A DNA stretch of 64,000 nt from a virus, in IMG/VR virus record IMGVR_UViG_3300021356_000007, positions 1 through 64,000 of that record; one strand, given 5' to 3'. Position 1 is the stretch's first letter. Each line of letters starts with the position of its first letter. The notes under the pieces are model-generated. The model searched no databases and was not told the DNA's origin. It saw nothing but the letters and a program-made list of their open reading frames with translations. The position numbers and the translations under genes were made by a program. Of the stretch, positions 35,993 through 43,218 are shown piece by piece.

Positions 35993-36813
35993 ACTAATCC
36001 CTTCAATAATCTCCAAGCCATATTCATCGGCTCGCCTGTTTGTATATCCCTTTCTTCGTCTCTTCTCCTTACTGCATCCCTAAACGCAGGTGGTAAATTA
36101 GCATATTTATCAAAAGGCTCAGGTGCAGGCGGAGGAGTTTGTAAATCTTCAAAGGTAGACGGTACATCTCTTGGGAAGAAATCTACCCTGTTAGGTAGCC
36201 CTTCGTGGATTCTTGAGTTGTTGTGTGTATCTTGCTCAGGAAGTATAGGGCTTGTCGTAGGTAAAACATGTATGTTTTGTCGAGTTTTATCATTTAGCAT
36301 ACCATGCCCTATAGTCTTGAGTTGCAACTTATCATTCTCATCTAAGTTAAAATGAGGAGTTACGGTATGACTCAGTCCCATTTGCTTTTCACTTTCGTCA
36401 AGTTTAGGGTCATCAGTTCTCATCACATCAAAACTCAGACTAGGTTCACGCTCATCTAGTCGCTCATCAGATGCAGGCTTCTTGAGTTTCATAGCCTCAA
36501 TTATCTCAGGATGATTGTTAGCCAAATCGTTAGCCATAAAGGAAAAGATGTCTGCTAAATTGAACTTATAGCCTTTCATACCTCTTTTCTTGAATGCATT
36601 CGGCAACTCTTGATTTTCATTGTATCTCTGACTTAATCGCTTTTTGTAATGCTCATGAGGGTTAGCGTTAACATGTTCAAGTGGTTTTCTACTCTTCACC
36701 CTGTCCATCATTCGTTGTGACAAATTGTCGTAATACTCTTCAGGGAGGTGATTAAGTAAAGTATAATCTTTGAGTAAAACCCAAGCCTGCTGTAGACTAT
36801 GGCTTTCGCTCAT
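35989..36813 (-). CDS. Virion-block protein with AWxLLK motif at both ends
   Basis: 274 residues. The N terminus is MSESHSLQQAWVLLKDYTLL and the C terminus GEPMNMAWRLLKGLV, so the AWxLLK motif appears at both ends. The middle is charged, His/Asn/Pro-rich and probably flexible. ATG at 36813 without an obvious ribosome site, just downstream of a strong stem-loop, so it may start a transcript or be leaderless. Unrecognised family. Confidence 0.6.
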   Translation of the reverse strand: MSESHSLQQAWVLLKDYTLLNHLPEEYYDNLSQRMMDRVKSRKPLEHVNANPHEHYKKRLSQRYNENQELPNAFKKRGMKGYKFNLADIFSFMANDLANNHPEIIEAMKLKKPASDERLDEREPSLSFDVMRTDDPKLDESEKQMGLSHTVTPHFNLDENDKLQLKTIGHGMLNDKTRQNIHVLPTTSPILPEQDTHNNSRIHEGLPNRVDFFPRDVPSTFEDLQTPPPAPEPFDKYANLPPAFRDAVRRRDEERDIQTGEPMNMAWRLLKGLV

Positions 36814-36851
36814 GGCTGTCGCATGTTTGCACAGAACAAAAAGATTAGGGT

Positions 36852-36911
36852 GGCTGACAGGAAAAAAAGAGGAAGTGCAACCCCGGTTGGTGTTAGGTCG
36901 GCCTGTCAGCC
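36852..36911 (-). terminator. Perfect 10-bp stem-loop, likely terminator
   Basis: GGCTGACAGG (36852-36861) and CCTGTCAGCC (36902-36911) pair without mismatch around a 40-nt loop. On leftward RNA it follows the small gene at 36937-37074 and is followed by CTAATCTTTTTG, a T-rich tract. It lies in the 322-nt gap 36814-37135, otherwise filled only by that small gene. Confidence 0.55.
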
Positions 36912-36936
36912 AAAGTTGAATCCAAAGTAGACTATA

Positions 36937-37074
36937 TTATTCTTTTGTAAAAAGAGTGCACATTTCACAATACCAAGCGAGCCCTCTGAAAACACCGTTG
37001 ACTTTCATGTAAACTCTTTTGGTAGGATGATGAAAACAATGTTCGCATTTGATGCTTTTTCTTTTACCCGCCAA
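36937..37074 (-). CDS. Very small zinc-ribbon protein
   Basis: 45 residues read from a TTG at 37074 to TAA at 36937: CEHC near the start and CEMC near the end, separated by basic and aromatic residues (KRVYMKVNGVFRGLAWY). The two C-x2-C pairs argue that it is real, because cysteine spacing rarely survives by chance. A GGGTGAGGAC site precedes the TTG. No ATG start exists upstream of the first cysteine pair. Confidence 0.5.
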   Translation of the reverse strand: MAGKRKSIKCEHCFHHPTKRVYMKVNGVFRGLAWYCEMCTLFTKE

Positions 37075-37135
37075 GTCCTCACCCGCTTACAGGGCAAGTG
37101 AAGTGCATTCACTACTTGTAGTTTGGTGTCACTAT

Positions 37136-38389
37136 TCAGGCTGACCTATCAATTTCACCCTGAACCTTAGAACCATCTTGGCGACCCATGTTCATTGCTG
37201 CCTGCATAAGTTGCTGTCTAGCAAATTGTTGTGCCTCCGGGCTAGATGGGTCAGCGAATGCTCTCATAGTTGGTGTATTTCTTAAGCCCGGACTTAGCAT
37301 TATTTCTTTTTCTTCAGCACTCATAGGTTGCCTTTGCATGTCATCCATTGCTTGTCTCCTTGCGCCAGTCATCCTTGGCTCGAATAATTTACGAGAAACT
37401 CTCTCAGGTTTGTCCTCTTCGACAGGTGCTTCTTGTATTTTAGAACCGCCCGGTGTCATCATACCTTCGAGCATTGCTCGGATTCTATCTTCTTGGCTCA
37501 TTTCTTGAGGTGCTTCTTCTTGTTCAGGTTGAATGAATCTAGTTGTCATACCGGATAGAGGGTCTTTTCCAAAACCTCCAGTCTTCATACCTTCGACATT
37601 GCTAAGTTTTGAAGCAGACCTTTGACGAGCAAATGGATTTCTTTGGACCCTGCCAGTCTTATCACTGACTACTGGCTGATTGAATTGGTCTGTTTGCATA
37701 CCAAGGTTCAGTAAATTTTGACCTGACCTAGCACCACCTCTAACATCGAACCTACCGCCTCTGCTACCTGAAACCATACGGTCAGCAGCAGATGTCATAC
37801 CTTCTCTACCTCTTGCTCTTTCAAGCGGAGTAGTGAAACTTTGTTCAGGGTCTACATCCATCATAGGGATAGTCTGTGTAGGGTGTCTCACTTCTAGTTG
37901 CCCTGTGTTTGGGTTCAAAGCCATACTCGTACCCATTTGGTCTACCACATCTTCTCTTAGAGGACTGATGTCTCTCTCGATAGCAGCGACACTTTGAGGG
38001 ATAGGGTCACCCCTGCCTCCTCCAAGGTTACCTAGAGGAACTGGAACGCTCGCTGTCATTTCACCGGGTCTTTCTACATCACGCTGTACTGCGTCACCTC
38101 TACCACTAAAGGTATCAGTCATCCCCTCTAGTTCAGCCCTTTGCTCAGGAGTAAGCATCTCCAAATCTTTACCTCTTAGTCTGTTGAGCATACCGCCCCT
38201 CATTGTCGCTACTGGGTTCAAAACTCTTGTAGCGATACCTTGACGATTATCTAAAGCACTGTCGCCCATGTATTCATCAATGTATTCGTTAGACGGCATA
38301 CCTGCAATAGCAGGGTGAACTGTACCGTATATACCCTGTGCGCCGGGTTGTGCTTTCAATGTAGTCCAAGCGTTTTCGAGTGCGCTCAT
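37136..38389 (-). CDS. Disordered virion-block protein with N-terminal AWTTLK tag
   Basis: 417 residues. Starts MSALENAWTTLKAQPG. The rest is rich in Arg, Met, Gln, Gly and Pro, with a repetitive look (ERPGEMTASVPVPLG, RERxSR-type segments), so probably disordered. Its ATG overlaps the stop of the HMG-CoA lyase gene as ATGA, so the two are co-translated. No family recognised; an internal head protein is likely from composition and place. Confidence 0.6.
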   Translation of the reverse strand: MSALENAWTTLKAQPGAQGIYGTVHPAIAGMPSNEYIDEYMGDSALDNRQGIATRVLNPVATMRGGMLNRLRGKDLEMLTPEQRAELEGMTDTFSGRGDAVQRDVERPGEMTASVPVPLGNLGGGRGDPIPQSVAAIERDISPLREDVVDQMGTSMALNPNTGQLEVRHPTQTIPMMDVDPEQSFTTPLERARGREGMTSAADRMVSGSRGGRFDVRGGARSGQNLLNLGMQTDQFNQPVVSDKTGRVQRNPFARQRSASKLSNVEGMKTGGFGKDPLSGMTTRFIQPEQEEAPQEMSQEDRIRAMLEGMMTPGGSKIQEAPVEEDKPERVSRKLFEPRMTGARRQAMDDMQRQPMSAEEKEIMLSPGLRNTPTMRAFADPSSPEAQQFARQQLMQAAMNMGRQDGSKVQGEIDRSA

Positions 38390-39243
38390 GAGGTGGGGAT
38401 AGCGAGACCACTAAAAAAAGTGTTGATTGATTTTGCAAAGTCAGTTGCTTTCCCCAGCATCTTCTCGTCTACCCCTGTTTCAAAGCCCCAAGCGTGTAGA
38501 TGGCTGACAAGAAGGGCAGTATCAAGATTAGCCCCGCTGCCCTCTGCGAAGGGACAACCACCCAATCCCCCGATGCTAGAATCAAATTGCCTGATACCGG
38601 AAAATAAGCCAGCCCTAACAAGCCTGATTGCCTGTTCTTCTGAGCCTTTATGGTGCAAATGCAGAGCCGGAGTTAGGTCTTCTTCGTATACAATAGAAGC
38701 CCAGTCCTTTACCTCTTGCTCAGTCGCAGCACCAACCGTATCGCTGAGAACTACAGTAGAGCCTAGCATCTTCGCATCTCTGATGCAAGACTTGATTTCT
38801 GACTCAGAAAAACTACCGCTATATGGACTACCAAACGCCATGCTTATGTATACCCTAACTAAATCCTTGGGGTAAGCGTTGAGCATCGTCTTGTACATCA
38901 GAACAATTTCGCTTCGAGTCTTACCCATGTTCTTCAGGTTGAATGTCTCACAAGGGCTGAACACGATGTTGATGTAGTCCATACCTAAATCCATAGCCCT
39001 GTCAAAGCCCCTCTGATTCATGACAAGCCCAGCACCTATGCCAGTCCAAACTTCCTCTGCATCAGCCATCTGCGGCAAGATTTTCGGGTGAGCGAAACTG
39101 ACTTCCTCAATCTCAGTCAGCCCGCTGTCATACAGAAGCCCTATGAGTTTCTGTTTGTCAGAGGTAGGGACAAAGTGCTTGATGTATTGCAACCCATCTC
39201 TAGGACCAACTTCGTAGACTGTGATTTTCATAAGACCGTTCAT
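38386..39243 (-). CDS. HMG-CoA lyase homologue
   Basis: 285 residues, a full-length DRE-TIM metallolyase. Signatures: EVGPRDGLQ (Arg15, Asp16), EEVSFAHPKILPQMAD, FGSPYSGSFSES, DTVGAATEQEV, the metal-binding LHLHHKG (H195, H197) and the HMG-CoA-lyase loop GGLGGCPFA with C230, followed by N239. All catalytic and metal residues I can name are in place. The family splits 3-hydroxy-3-methylglutaryl-CoA into acetyl-CoA and acetoacetate. It is the first gene of the leftward block, next to the putative origin. In archaea HMG-CoA feeds mevalonate and membrane lipids, so a viral copy could change lipid supply. Start at 39243 or an ATG at 39231. Confidence 0.88.
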   Translation of the reverse strand: MNGLMKITVYEVGPRDGLQYIKHFVPTSDKQKLIGLLYDSGLTEIEEVSFAHPKILPQMADAEEVWTGIGAGLVMNQRGFDRAMDLGMDYINIVFSPCETFNLKNMGKTRSEIVLMYKTMLNAYPKDLVRVYISMAFGSPYSGSFSESEIKSCIRDAKMLGSTVVLSDTVGAATEQEVKDWASIVYEEDLTPALHLHHKGSEEQAIRLVRAGLFSGIRQFDSSIGGLGGCPFAEGSGANLDTALLVSHLHAWGFETGVDEKMLGKATDFAKSINTFFSGLAIPTS

Positions 39244-39366
39244 ACGAGTCCGGTGTAGAAATTAAACTTGTTGGTGATTACTCAAGTAGAAAAACTAGCG
39301 GGCTCTTTGGTATACCAAATTTTCTGTAAAATTTTTTTTGTTGGAACGCCGTGTGCGGTTAAAGGA

Positions 39367-39480
39367 GGCTAAACTCCCGTCTAAACTCCATCCCTCCGTC
39401 TAAACTCAGCCGTCTAAACTGCCGTCTAAACCGCAGTCCCCCAGTCTATAGACCGTATCACAGCGAGCCCGTCTAAACTC
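39367..39480. repeat. Repeated CGTCTAAACTC motif, iteron-like
   Basis: Full copies of CGTCTAAACTC lie at 39378-39388, 39397-39407 and 39470-39480; shorter ones at 39411-39420 and 39423-39431; a GCTAAACTC variant at 39368-39376. Two further CTAAAC units occur near 39709 and 39722. All point the same way and are irregularly spaced. They sit at the junction between the two oppositely directed gene blocks, so an origin or a regulator-binding array is the natural reading. Confidence 0.65.
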
Positions 39481-39596
39481 CAGTCGCTCGTAGGCGTACC
39501 TCTCGTATGTCATGCGTACCGTTGGTATTCGAAAGGGGCATTGGTGTCCATGTGAGCGAGCCAGCCCACACACTAATCGGGGTACTGCGAGCCAGT

Positions 39597-39624
39597 CGAG
39601 TACCAGTGGGCGGGCTGGTACTCG
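39597..39624. repeat. Perfect 10-bp inverted repeat in the intergenic hub
   Basis: CGAGTACCAG (39597-39606) and CTGGTACTCG (39615-39624) flank 8 bases. The surrounding stretch (39480-39720) has no convincing gene and a G/C-richer look than its surroundings, with related GGTAC and CGAGCCAG words. A binding site or an origin structure fits. Further hairpins lie at 39863-39890 (GTACACC/GGTGTAC) and 39900-39916 (CTCGAA/TTCGAG). Confidence 0.55.
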
Positions 39625-39775
39625 TGGGTAGGTGGTGGGGCGTGGGGAGTACCTCCCTCAACCCACGCATATGGGTGGTACATATTGCCCATTACCATAC
39701 TTACACGCCTAAACCCCATGTGTCTAAACGCACGCATATGATTCCTCTGCTAACTGGAAAACGATGGACTGAGCC

Positions 39776-39800
39776 GAACTGGTTATAAAGACCCAACAAA
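39776..39800 (+). promoter_or_regulatory. Early promoter box, copy 1 (TTATAAAG)
   Basis: GAACTGGTTATAAAG followed by ACCCAACAAAGG. TTATAAAG at 39783-39790 is a good archaeal TATA box. The same box occurs five more times upstream of rightward genes. About 25 bases downstream there is an ATG and a small GCCG-AAAA-CGGC hairpin, also present after copy 2. Confidence 0.7.
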
Positions 39801-39804
39801 GGAG

Positions 39805-39951
39805 ATGTTCGCCGAAAACGGCAGTCAACAACCACCTCCCCTCCCCTCCTCGACACATGGGGTGGGGCAGTACACCCTCATGGTGTACTACGGTGGTGTA
39901 CTCGAATGGTTTCGAGTGCATCAGGGTGGTTGTATATATCCTGCTAAATGA
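39805..39951 (+). CDS. Possible 48-residue leader peptide
   Basis: An open frame of 49 codons starts at the ATG right after promoter copy 1 (MFAENGSQQPPPLP) and ends at TGA 39951. Pro-rich start, then YTLMVYYGGVLEWF. The frame runs through two hairpins, so it may be chance or a regulatory leader. There is no second line of evidence. Confidence 0.2.
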   Translation: MFAENGSQQPPPLPSSTHGVGQYTLMVYYGGVLEWFRVHQGGCIYPAK

Positions 39952-39969
39952 TAACCGACTGACTGAACA

Positions 39970-39997
39970 GAACTGGTTATAAAAACCCAACAAAGGA
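39970..39997 (+). promoter_or_regulatory. Early promoter box, copy 2 (TTATAAAA)
   Basis: GAACTGGTTATAAAAACCCAACAAAGGA, nearly identical to copy 1; TATA at 39978-39985. A GCCGAAATCGGC palindrome (40003-40014) follows, then AAAAAGGAGAGATACAA before the ATG at 40048. The tandem duplication of promoter plus leader suggests strong or dual control of the first rightward gene. Confidence 0.75.
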
Positions 39998-40047
39998 TAT
40001 GACTGCCGAAATCGGCAACCAAAACAAAACAAAAAGGAGAGATACAA

Positions 40048-40698
40048 ATGAGTAATAAACACACAATGGAACAACTGAAAGTAACAGGGGTAGCAATACC
40101 TGTGCAATTCAACGCTTGCACAGAGTTAATGAGGCAACATGTAAATGCCAAAGGTAGTGCGAAACTTGCGCTACCTATACAACCTGACGCTTTTGAGAAC
40201 GGTAGGCTTGAATGGGATGACAAGATGAACGACTTTACTAAGGCTGACATCCACAGAGGTCTTGCGGCTATCGTGAAACTGGGTCAAGAACTGAACATAA
40301 CAAATGCAAACGGACTACCAACCGCAGGTAAGGCTGTCGGTTCAAAGGCTATCCTAAGCAGTTACCACACACCTACAAGAGGCAAGAACATAGGCAAGAG
40401 ATTCTTCAACATCTTGATTGTATGGCAGAAGATTAAGCAAGCAGAGAAAGCCAACGCTAACATGCAGGCTCTTGAGGTTGCTAAGAAATTCGGTATGCAA
40501 GTCTATGTCGAAACAGTCACACTGAAAGACGGTTCGCACAGAGCATTCACTGACATCAAGAAAGCAATGGGTGCATATTGCAGACAAAACTTTGGTAATG
40601 AATGGCACAATTCGCCTAACAAAAGATTGTATCAGGCTGAAGCAATGGGTGCTATCATGTCTGCTGATGACGAAAGAATCGTTCACCCACAAGAGTGA
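40048..40698 (+). CDS. First early gene, unknown function
   Basis: 216 residues, mildly basic, helical with a central TNANGLPTAGKAVGSKAIL loop and FFNILIVWQKIKQAEK. The C-terminal third holds a DIKKAMGAYCRQNFGNEW segment. Strong leader: tandem promoters and an AAAAAGGAGAG site. Its prominent place suggests an abundant early protein such as a DNA-binding or takeover factor, but no family is recognised. It is followed by a long structured non-coding stretch. Confidence 0.75.
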   Translation: MSNKHTMEQLKVTGVAIPVQFNACTELMRQHVNAKGSAKLALPIQPDAFENGRLEWDDKMNDFTKADIHRGLAAIVKLGQELNITNANGLPTAGKAVGSKAILSSYHTPTRGKNIGKRFFNILIVWQKIKQAEKANANMQALEVAKKFGMQVYVETVTLKDGSHRAFTDIKKAMGAYCRQNFGNEWHNSPNKRLYQAEAMGAIMSADDERIVHPQE

Positions 40699-40715
40699 AC
40701 CTATCAAACTCATAC

Positions 40716-41160
40716 AGAAGTAGTACGGCGTTATGCCGAGACCAACGATTCCCCAGCGGGGAGGGGTAGTAACAATATCCCCCGCATCACATTCCACTGG
40801 AGAGAGAATGCTGACGGGCATGGTGGCGACTGAGGTGTAAGATACCTTATCTCGAAACATCTATCTGTAACACGACCAAAGAATTCGGTCAGTGTTGAAA
40901 ACCGAGGACAACATACGCAAGTATCGAGTCGCCTGTTAGCAGACGGGAATGAACTAATCTCGTAGCGGTGAGAGATAATTGACCGCCGACTGGGTGCGAT
41001 GCCCAGTTATATTCGTGGTTGCTACCCTTCTTGGAAAATAAAGCCACACCCTCGGAGAGCCGTATGCAACCAGCATCCTCCACCTACCCACGGCATTTCA
41101 TTATCACATTCCACCAGCCTCTTACCTGTAAGGTAATCGAGGCACTGCTAAGAAGTAGTA
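40716..41160 (+). ncRNA. Candidate large structured RNA, unclassified
   Basis: No plausible gene lies in 40699-41307. The stretch is dense with stems: CGGC/GCCG (40728-40740), GCGGGG/CCCCGC (about 40756-40785), CATTC/GAATG (40790-40810), AACACGACC/GGTC-GTGTT around 40870-40896, GCGGT/ACCGC (about 40965-40985), ACTGGGT/GCCCAGT (40989-41008, with a G-U pair that favours the plus strand), a long-range TGGTTGC/GCAACCA helix (about 41016-41073) and TTACC/GGTAA (41121-41135). A 10-base direct repeat AGAAGTAGTA flanks the region (40716-40725 and 41151-41160). I do not recognise RNase P, SRP, group I or group II cores. It may be transcribed from the early promoters through the first gene. Confidence 0.65.
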
Positions 41161-41194
41161 AGAAATAGTATAGTAATAATACAATTAATACAAT

Positions 41195-41298
41195 ATATAC
41201 AACATACTACTTTACTTTATTATAATATTAGGGGCTTACCATATTGTTGTATATTATATTCCGAACATTGAATACATTGAATTAACCATAAAAAGGAG
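41195..41298 (+). promoter_or_regulatory. AT-rich promoter with inverted repeat
   Basis: An AT-rich stretch after the structured RNA. ATATACAAC (41195-41203) and GTTGTATAT (41246-41254) form an inverted repeat around TTATTATAATATTA, a good operator layout. A TATA-like GTATATTATATT (41249-41260) and the ribosome site AAAAGGAG (41291-41298) precede the ATG at 41308. This promoter differs from the GGTTATAAAG class. Confidence 0.5.
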
Positions 41299-41307
41299 AC
41301 TGAAAGC

Positions 41308-42045
41308 ATGACGATAGCATTTGTGAAAGGACAAAGAGCAAGAGGAAAGAGACTGATACTAACTGGCGATGCAATAGTAAGACAGTTACATGAACTAGCC
41401 GAGGATATAATCTACCATGATGTAGATGAATACAATAACTTGGGTGACGAATGCCGTGTGCCTCCTGACTATGCCGAGGCTTGTATGCTAGTAGACAATC
41501 TCAGGATAGTCACACAGAAGTTCCAAAAGATAACAGATAAGATTAGCAGGTGGGGCTATCAAAAATACTACGCTCAATCATACAAAGAAGGGAGTACCTT
41601 GAGAGAGATAGATGGCTTCGGACTTGAAGACTGGGAGTCCGAGTATCAAGAGAAAGCACACAGGTGCATGGGCAAAATACAGGAGAAGTTCGACACACTC
41701 ATGGACACAATCAAGAACCTTGAGCCCAGTGACTTGCACGATTCTATTTCCTTTTTCGACCAAAGTTATCAAGCAAGTAGCGGGAGATGGGAATACGAAT
41801 CAACGAAAGTAGTCATTGTCAAAGGGTTCGATGACTTTGGTATCGAGGACAACAGAACACGCTACAAAGATATGACACTCAAAGAAATGCATGACGCACA
41901 AGAGCAAGCGTACTGGGATAGCCTCTCCGATGCACAGAAGCAGAAGGAAGAGGAGTACGCTAAACCTGACATCACATACATGAGAGAGAACGGCTACACT
42001 TCCTTCGCATGTAATGACAACGGTACAATATCCTACTGGAGATGA
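41308..42045 (+). CDS. Hypothetical protein, 245 residues
   Basis: Mainly helical, acidic and basic mixed, with no cysteine pattern: RARGKRLILTGDAIVRQLHE at the start, then coiled-coil-like helices (KAHRCMGKIQEKFDTLMDTI) and SLSDAQKQKEEEYAKPD near the end. First gene of a coupled set with its own promoter. Not recognised. Confidence 0.7.
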   Translation: MTIAFVKGQRARGKRLILTGDAIVRQLHELAEDIIYHDVDEYNNLGDECRVPPDYAEACMLVDNLRIVTQKFQKITDKISRWGYQKYYAQSYKEGSTLREIDGFGLEDWESEYQEKAHRCMGKIQEKFDTLMDTIKNLEPSDLHDSISFFDQSYQASSGRWEYESTKVVIVKGFDDFGIEDNRTRYKDMTLKEMHDAQEQAYWDSLSDAQKQKEEEYAKPDITYMRENGYTSFACNDNGTISYWR

Positions 42046-42049
42046 TAAC

Positions 42050-42430
42050 ATGAGAACAAAAGCAGAATGGTTCGACCAACAACCAATGATGAAAAAGCGG
42101 GTAGGGAATATTTCATATGAGATATGGGCTAATGGAACATTCGCTTGCACCGCACCTAATGGTGATAGGTTCAAGCATTACGATAGCGCAGAAGATTGGT
42201 TAGTCGCAAGAGGCATCACTAATGATGAAGAGTTAAGCGCAATGCAAAACGGTGAGAAAGAAGGATGGTCTTGCGACATGAACCGTTGGTTCGAGTTAAT
42301 TGTATTCAAGGGTGAAGACAACTGTATGACAGAATTGTATTGTGATGATGTATTCTTTGAATGGGATAAAGAGTATGCAAGCACAGTCATACACGAAGCA
42401 ATCGAGAGAGATAAGGAGGTGAATGTATGA
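42050..42430 (+). CDS. Hypothetical protein, 126 residues
   Basis: Starts MRTKAEWFDQQPMMKKR at ATG 42050, four bases after the upstream stop, with a GGAGATGATAAC site. Trp- and acid-rich; SAEDWLVARGITNDEEL suggests a small helical domain. It overlaps the next gene by four bases. Not recognised. Confidence 0.65.
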   Translation: MRTKAEWFDQQPMMKKRVGNISYEIWANGTFACTAPNGDRFKHYDSAEDWLVARGITNDEELSAMQNGEKEGWSCDMNRWFELIVFKGEDNCMTELYCDDVFFEWDKEYASTVIHEAIERDKEVNV

Positions 42431-42873
42431 ACAACAGTTGGCTAAGTCATAGTACTTGTAAGGTATGCAACCAAAGACTTGAAGCAAGCGGTCATCCCTA
42501 CGGTGATGTATTCCTTTCATGCACATACTGTGGATGGTTCAGCGAGGAAGAGGATGGTGAATCCACATACCTCAACACCGAACCTACCATGAAGATGTCA
42601 GTGGAAGTGATTGACCTCATGAACTATCTTCAATCACAGATGAAACACAACGACACTGTAAATGAAATTACAAGAGCAGTCATGGCTTGCTTGCGTACTA
42701 ATGTGAACAAGGACTACCGCTTACAAATACAAATGTATGATGATGACGGTGAACTTTCATGGGAAGATTACAGTGAGAAAAGATTCGCTACTAAAGCACA
42801 AGCAATTGTGTGGAGAAATAAATACACAGAAGATGAACCATACAACTTCCGTGTACATGAGGTGATTGAATGA
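42427..42873 (+). CDS. Zinc-ribbon protein, 148 residues
   Basis: N-terminal ribbon CKVC (11-14) and CTYCGWF (32-38), then an acidic helix and an alpha-beta half (LQIQMYDDDGELSWEDY, TKAQAIVWRNKY) that resembles small viral single-domain proteins. ATGA-type overlap with the previous gene. It is the last gene before promoter copy 3. Unknown function. Confidence 0.65.
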   Translation: MNNSWLSHSTCKVCNQRLEASGHPYGDVFLSCTYCGWFSEEEDGESTYLNTEPTMKMSVEVIDLMNYLQSQMKHNDTVNEITRAVMACLRTNVNKDYRLQIQMYDDDGELSWEDYSEKRFATKAQAIVWRNKYTEDEPYNFRVHEVIE

Positions 42874-42914
42874 CGACCTCATCGAGTGCTACTAAGGAAT
42901 CGAAGGACTGGATA

Positions 42915-42941
42915 GAACTGGTTATAAAGAAACAATAAAGA
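42915..42941 (+). promoter_or_regulatory. Early promoter box, copy 3
   Basis: AACTGGTTATAAAG then AAACAATAAAG; TATA at 42922-42929. It lies in the 88-nt gap between coupled gene sets. The conserved AAACAATAAAG downstream of the TATA probably covers the transcription start. Confidence 0.75.
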
Positions 42942-42961
42942 AGATGAACGGAGAAATTGAA

Positions 42962-43216
42962 ATGACAATAACAATTGAAGAAAGAAAAGCATTGATGAAA
43001 ACTGACGAAGGAATACTATGCGAGGTACTGATAGACATACTGGATTCACTGGAGGGAGGCGACATCATTGAGGATGCGACCACTCCATTCGAAGCAGGTA
43101 TCATACACACAATCAGTACCTTAACCAAAGCACTACTCGAATCAAGACTTAGGAATCTCCAAGTCCGTAAGGAAATGGATGACATCATTAGGAACAAAAC
43201 AAACACAGAGGAATGA
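42962..43216 (+). CDS. Hypothetical small protein, 84 residues
   Basis: Starts MTITIEERKALMKTDEG, with a GGAGAAATTGAA site; an ATG at 42944 is too close to the likely transcription start. Helical and acidic, with GGDIIEDATTPFEAGII. Ends NTEE, where GAGGAATGA forms the ribosome site of the next gene. Not recognised. Confidence 0.6.
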   Translation: MTITIEERKALMKTDEGILCEVLIDILDSLEGGDIIEDATTPFEAGIIHTISTLTKALLESRLRNLQVRKEMDDIIRNKTNTEE

Positions 43217-43218
43217 AC

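Noticed and set aside
39473-39788. Open frames on both strands in the intergenic hub
   Set aside because: They cross inverted repeats, have no ribosome sites and show repeat-driven composition, so they are best seen as non-coding.
41040-41085. GAGCCGTATGC resembles the 5' strand of group II intron domain V
   Set aside because: The matching 3' strand and the domain VI branch-point are absent, and no GUGYG-type 5' end or reverse transcriptase lies nearby.
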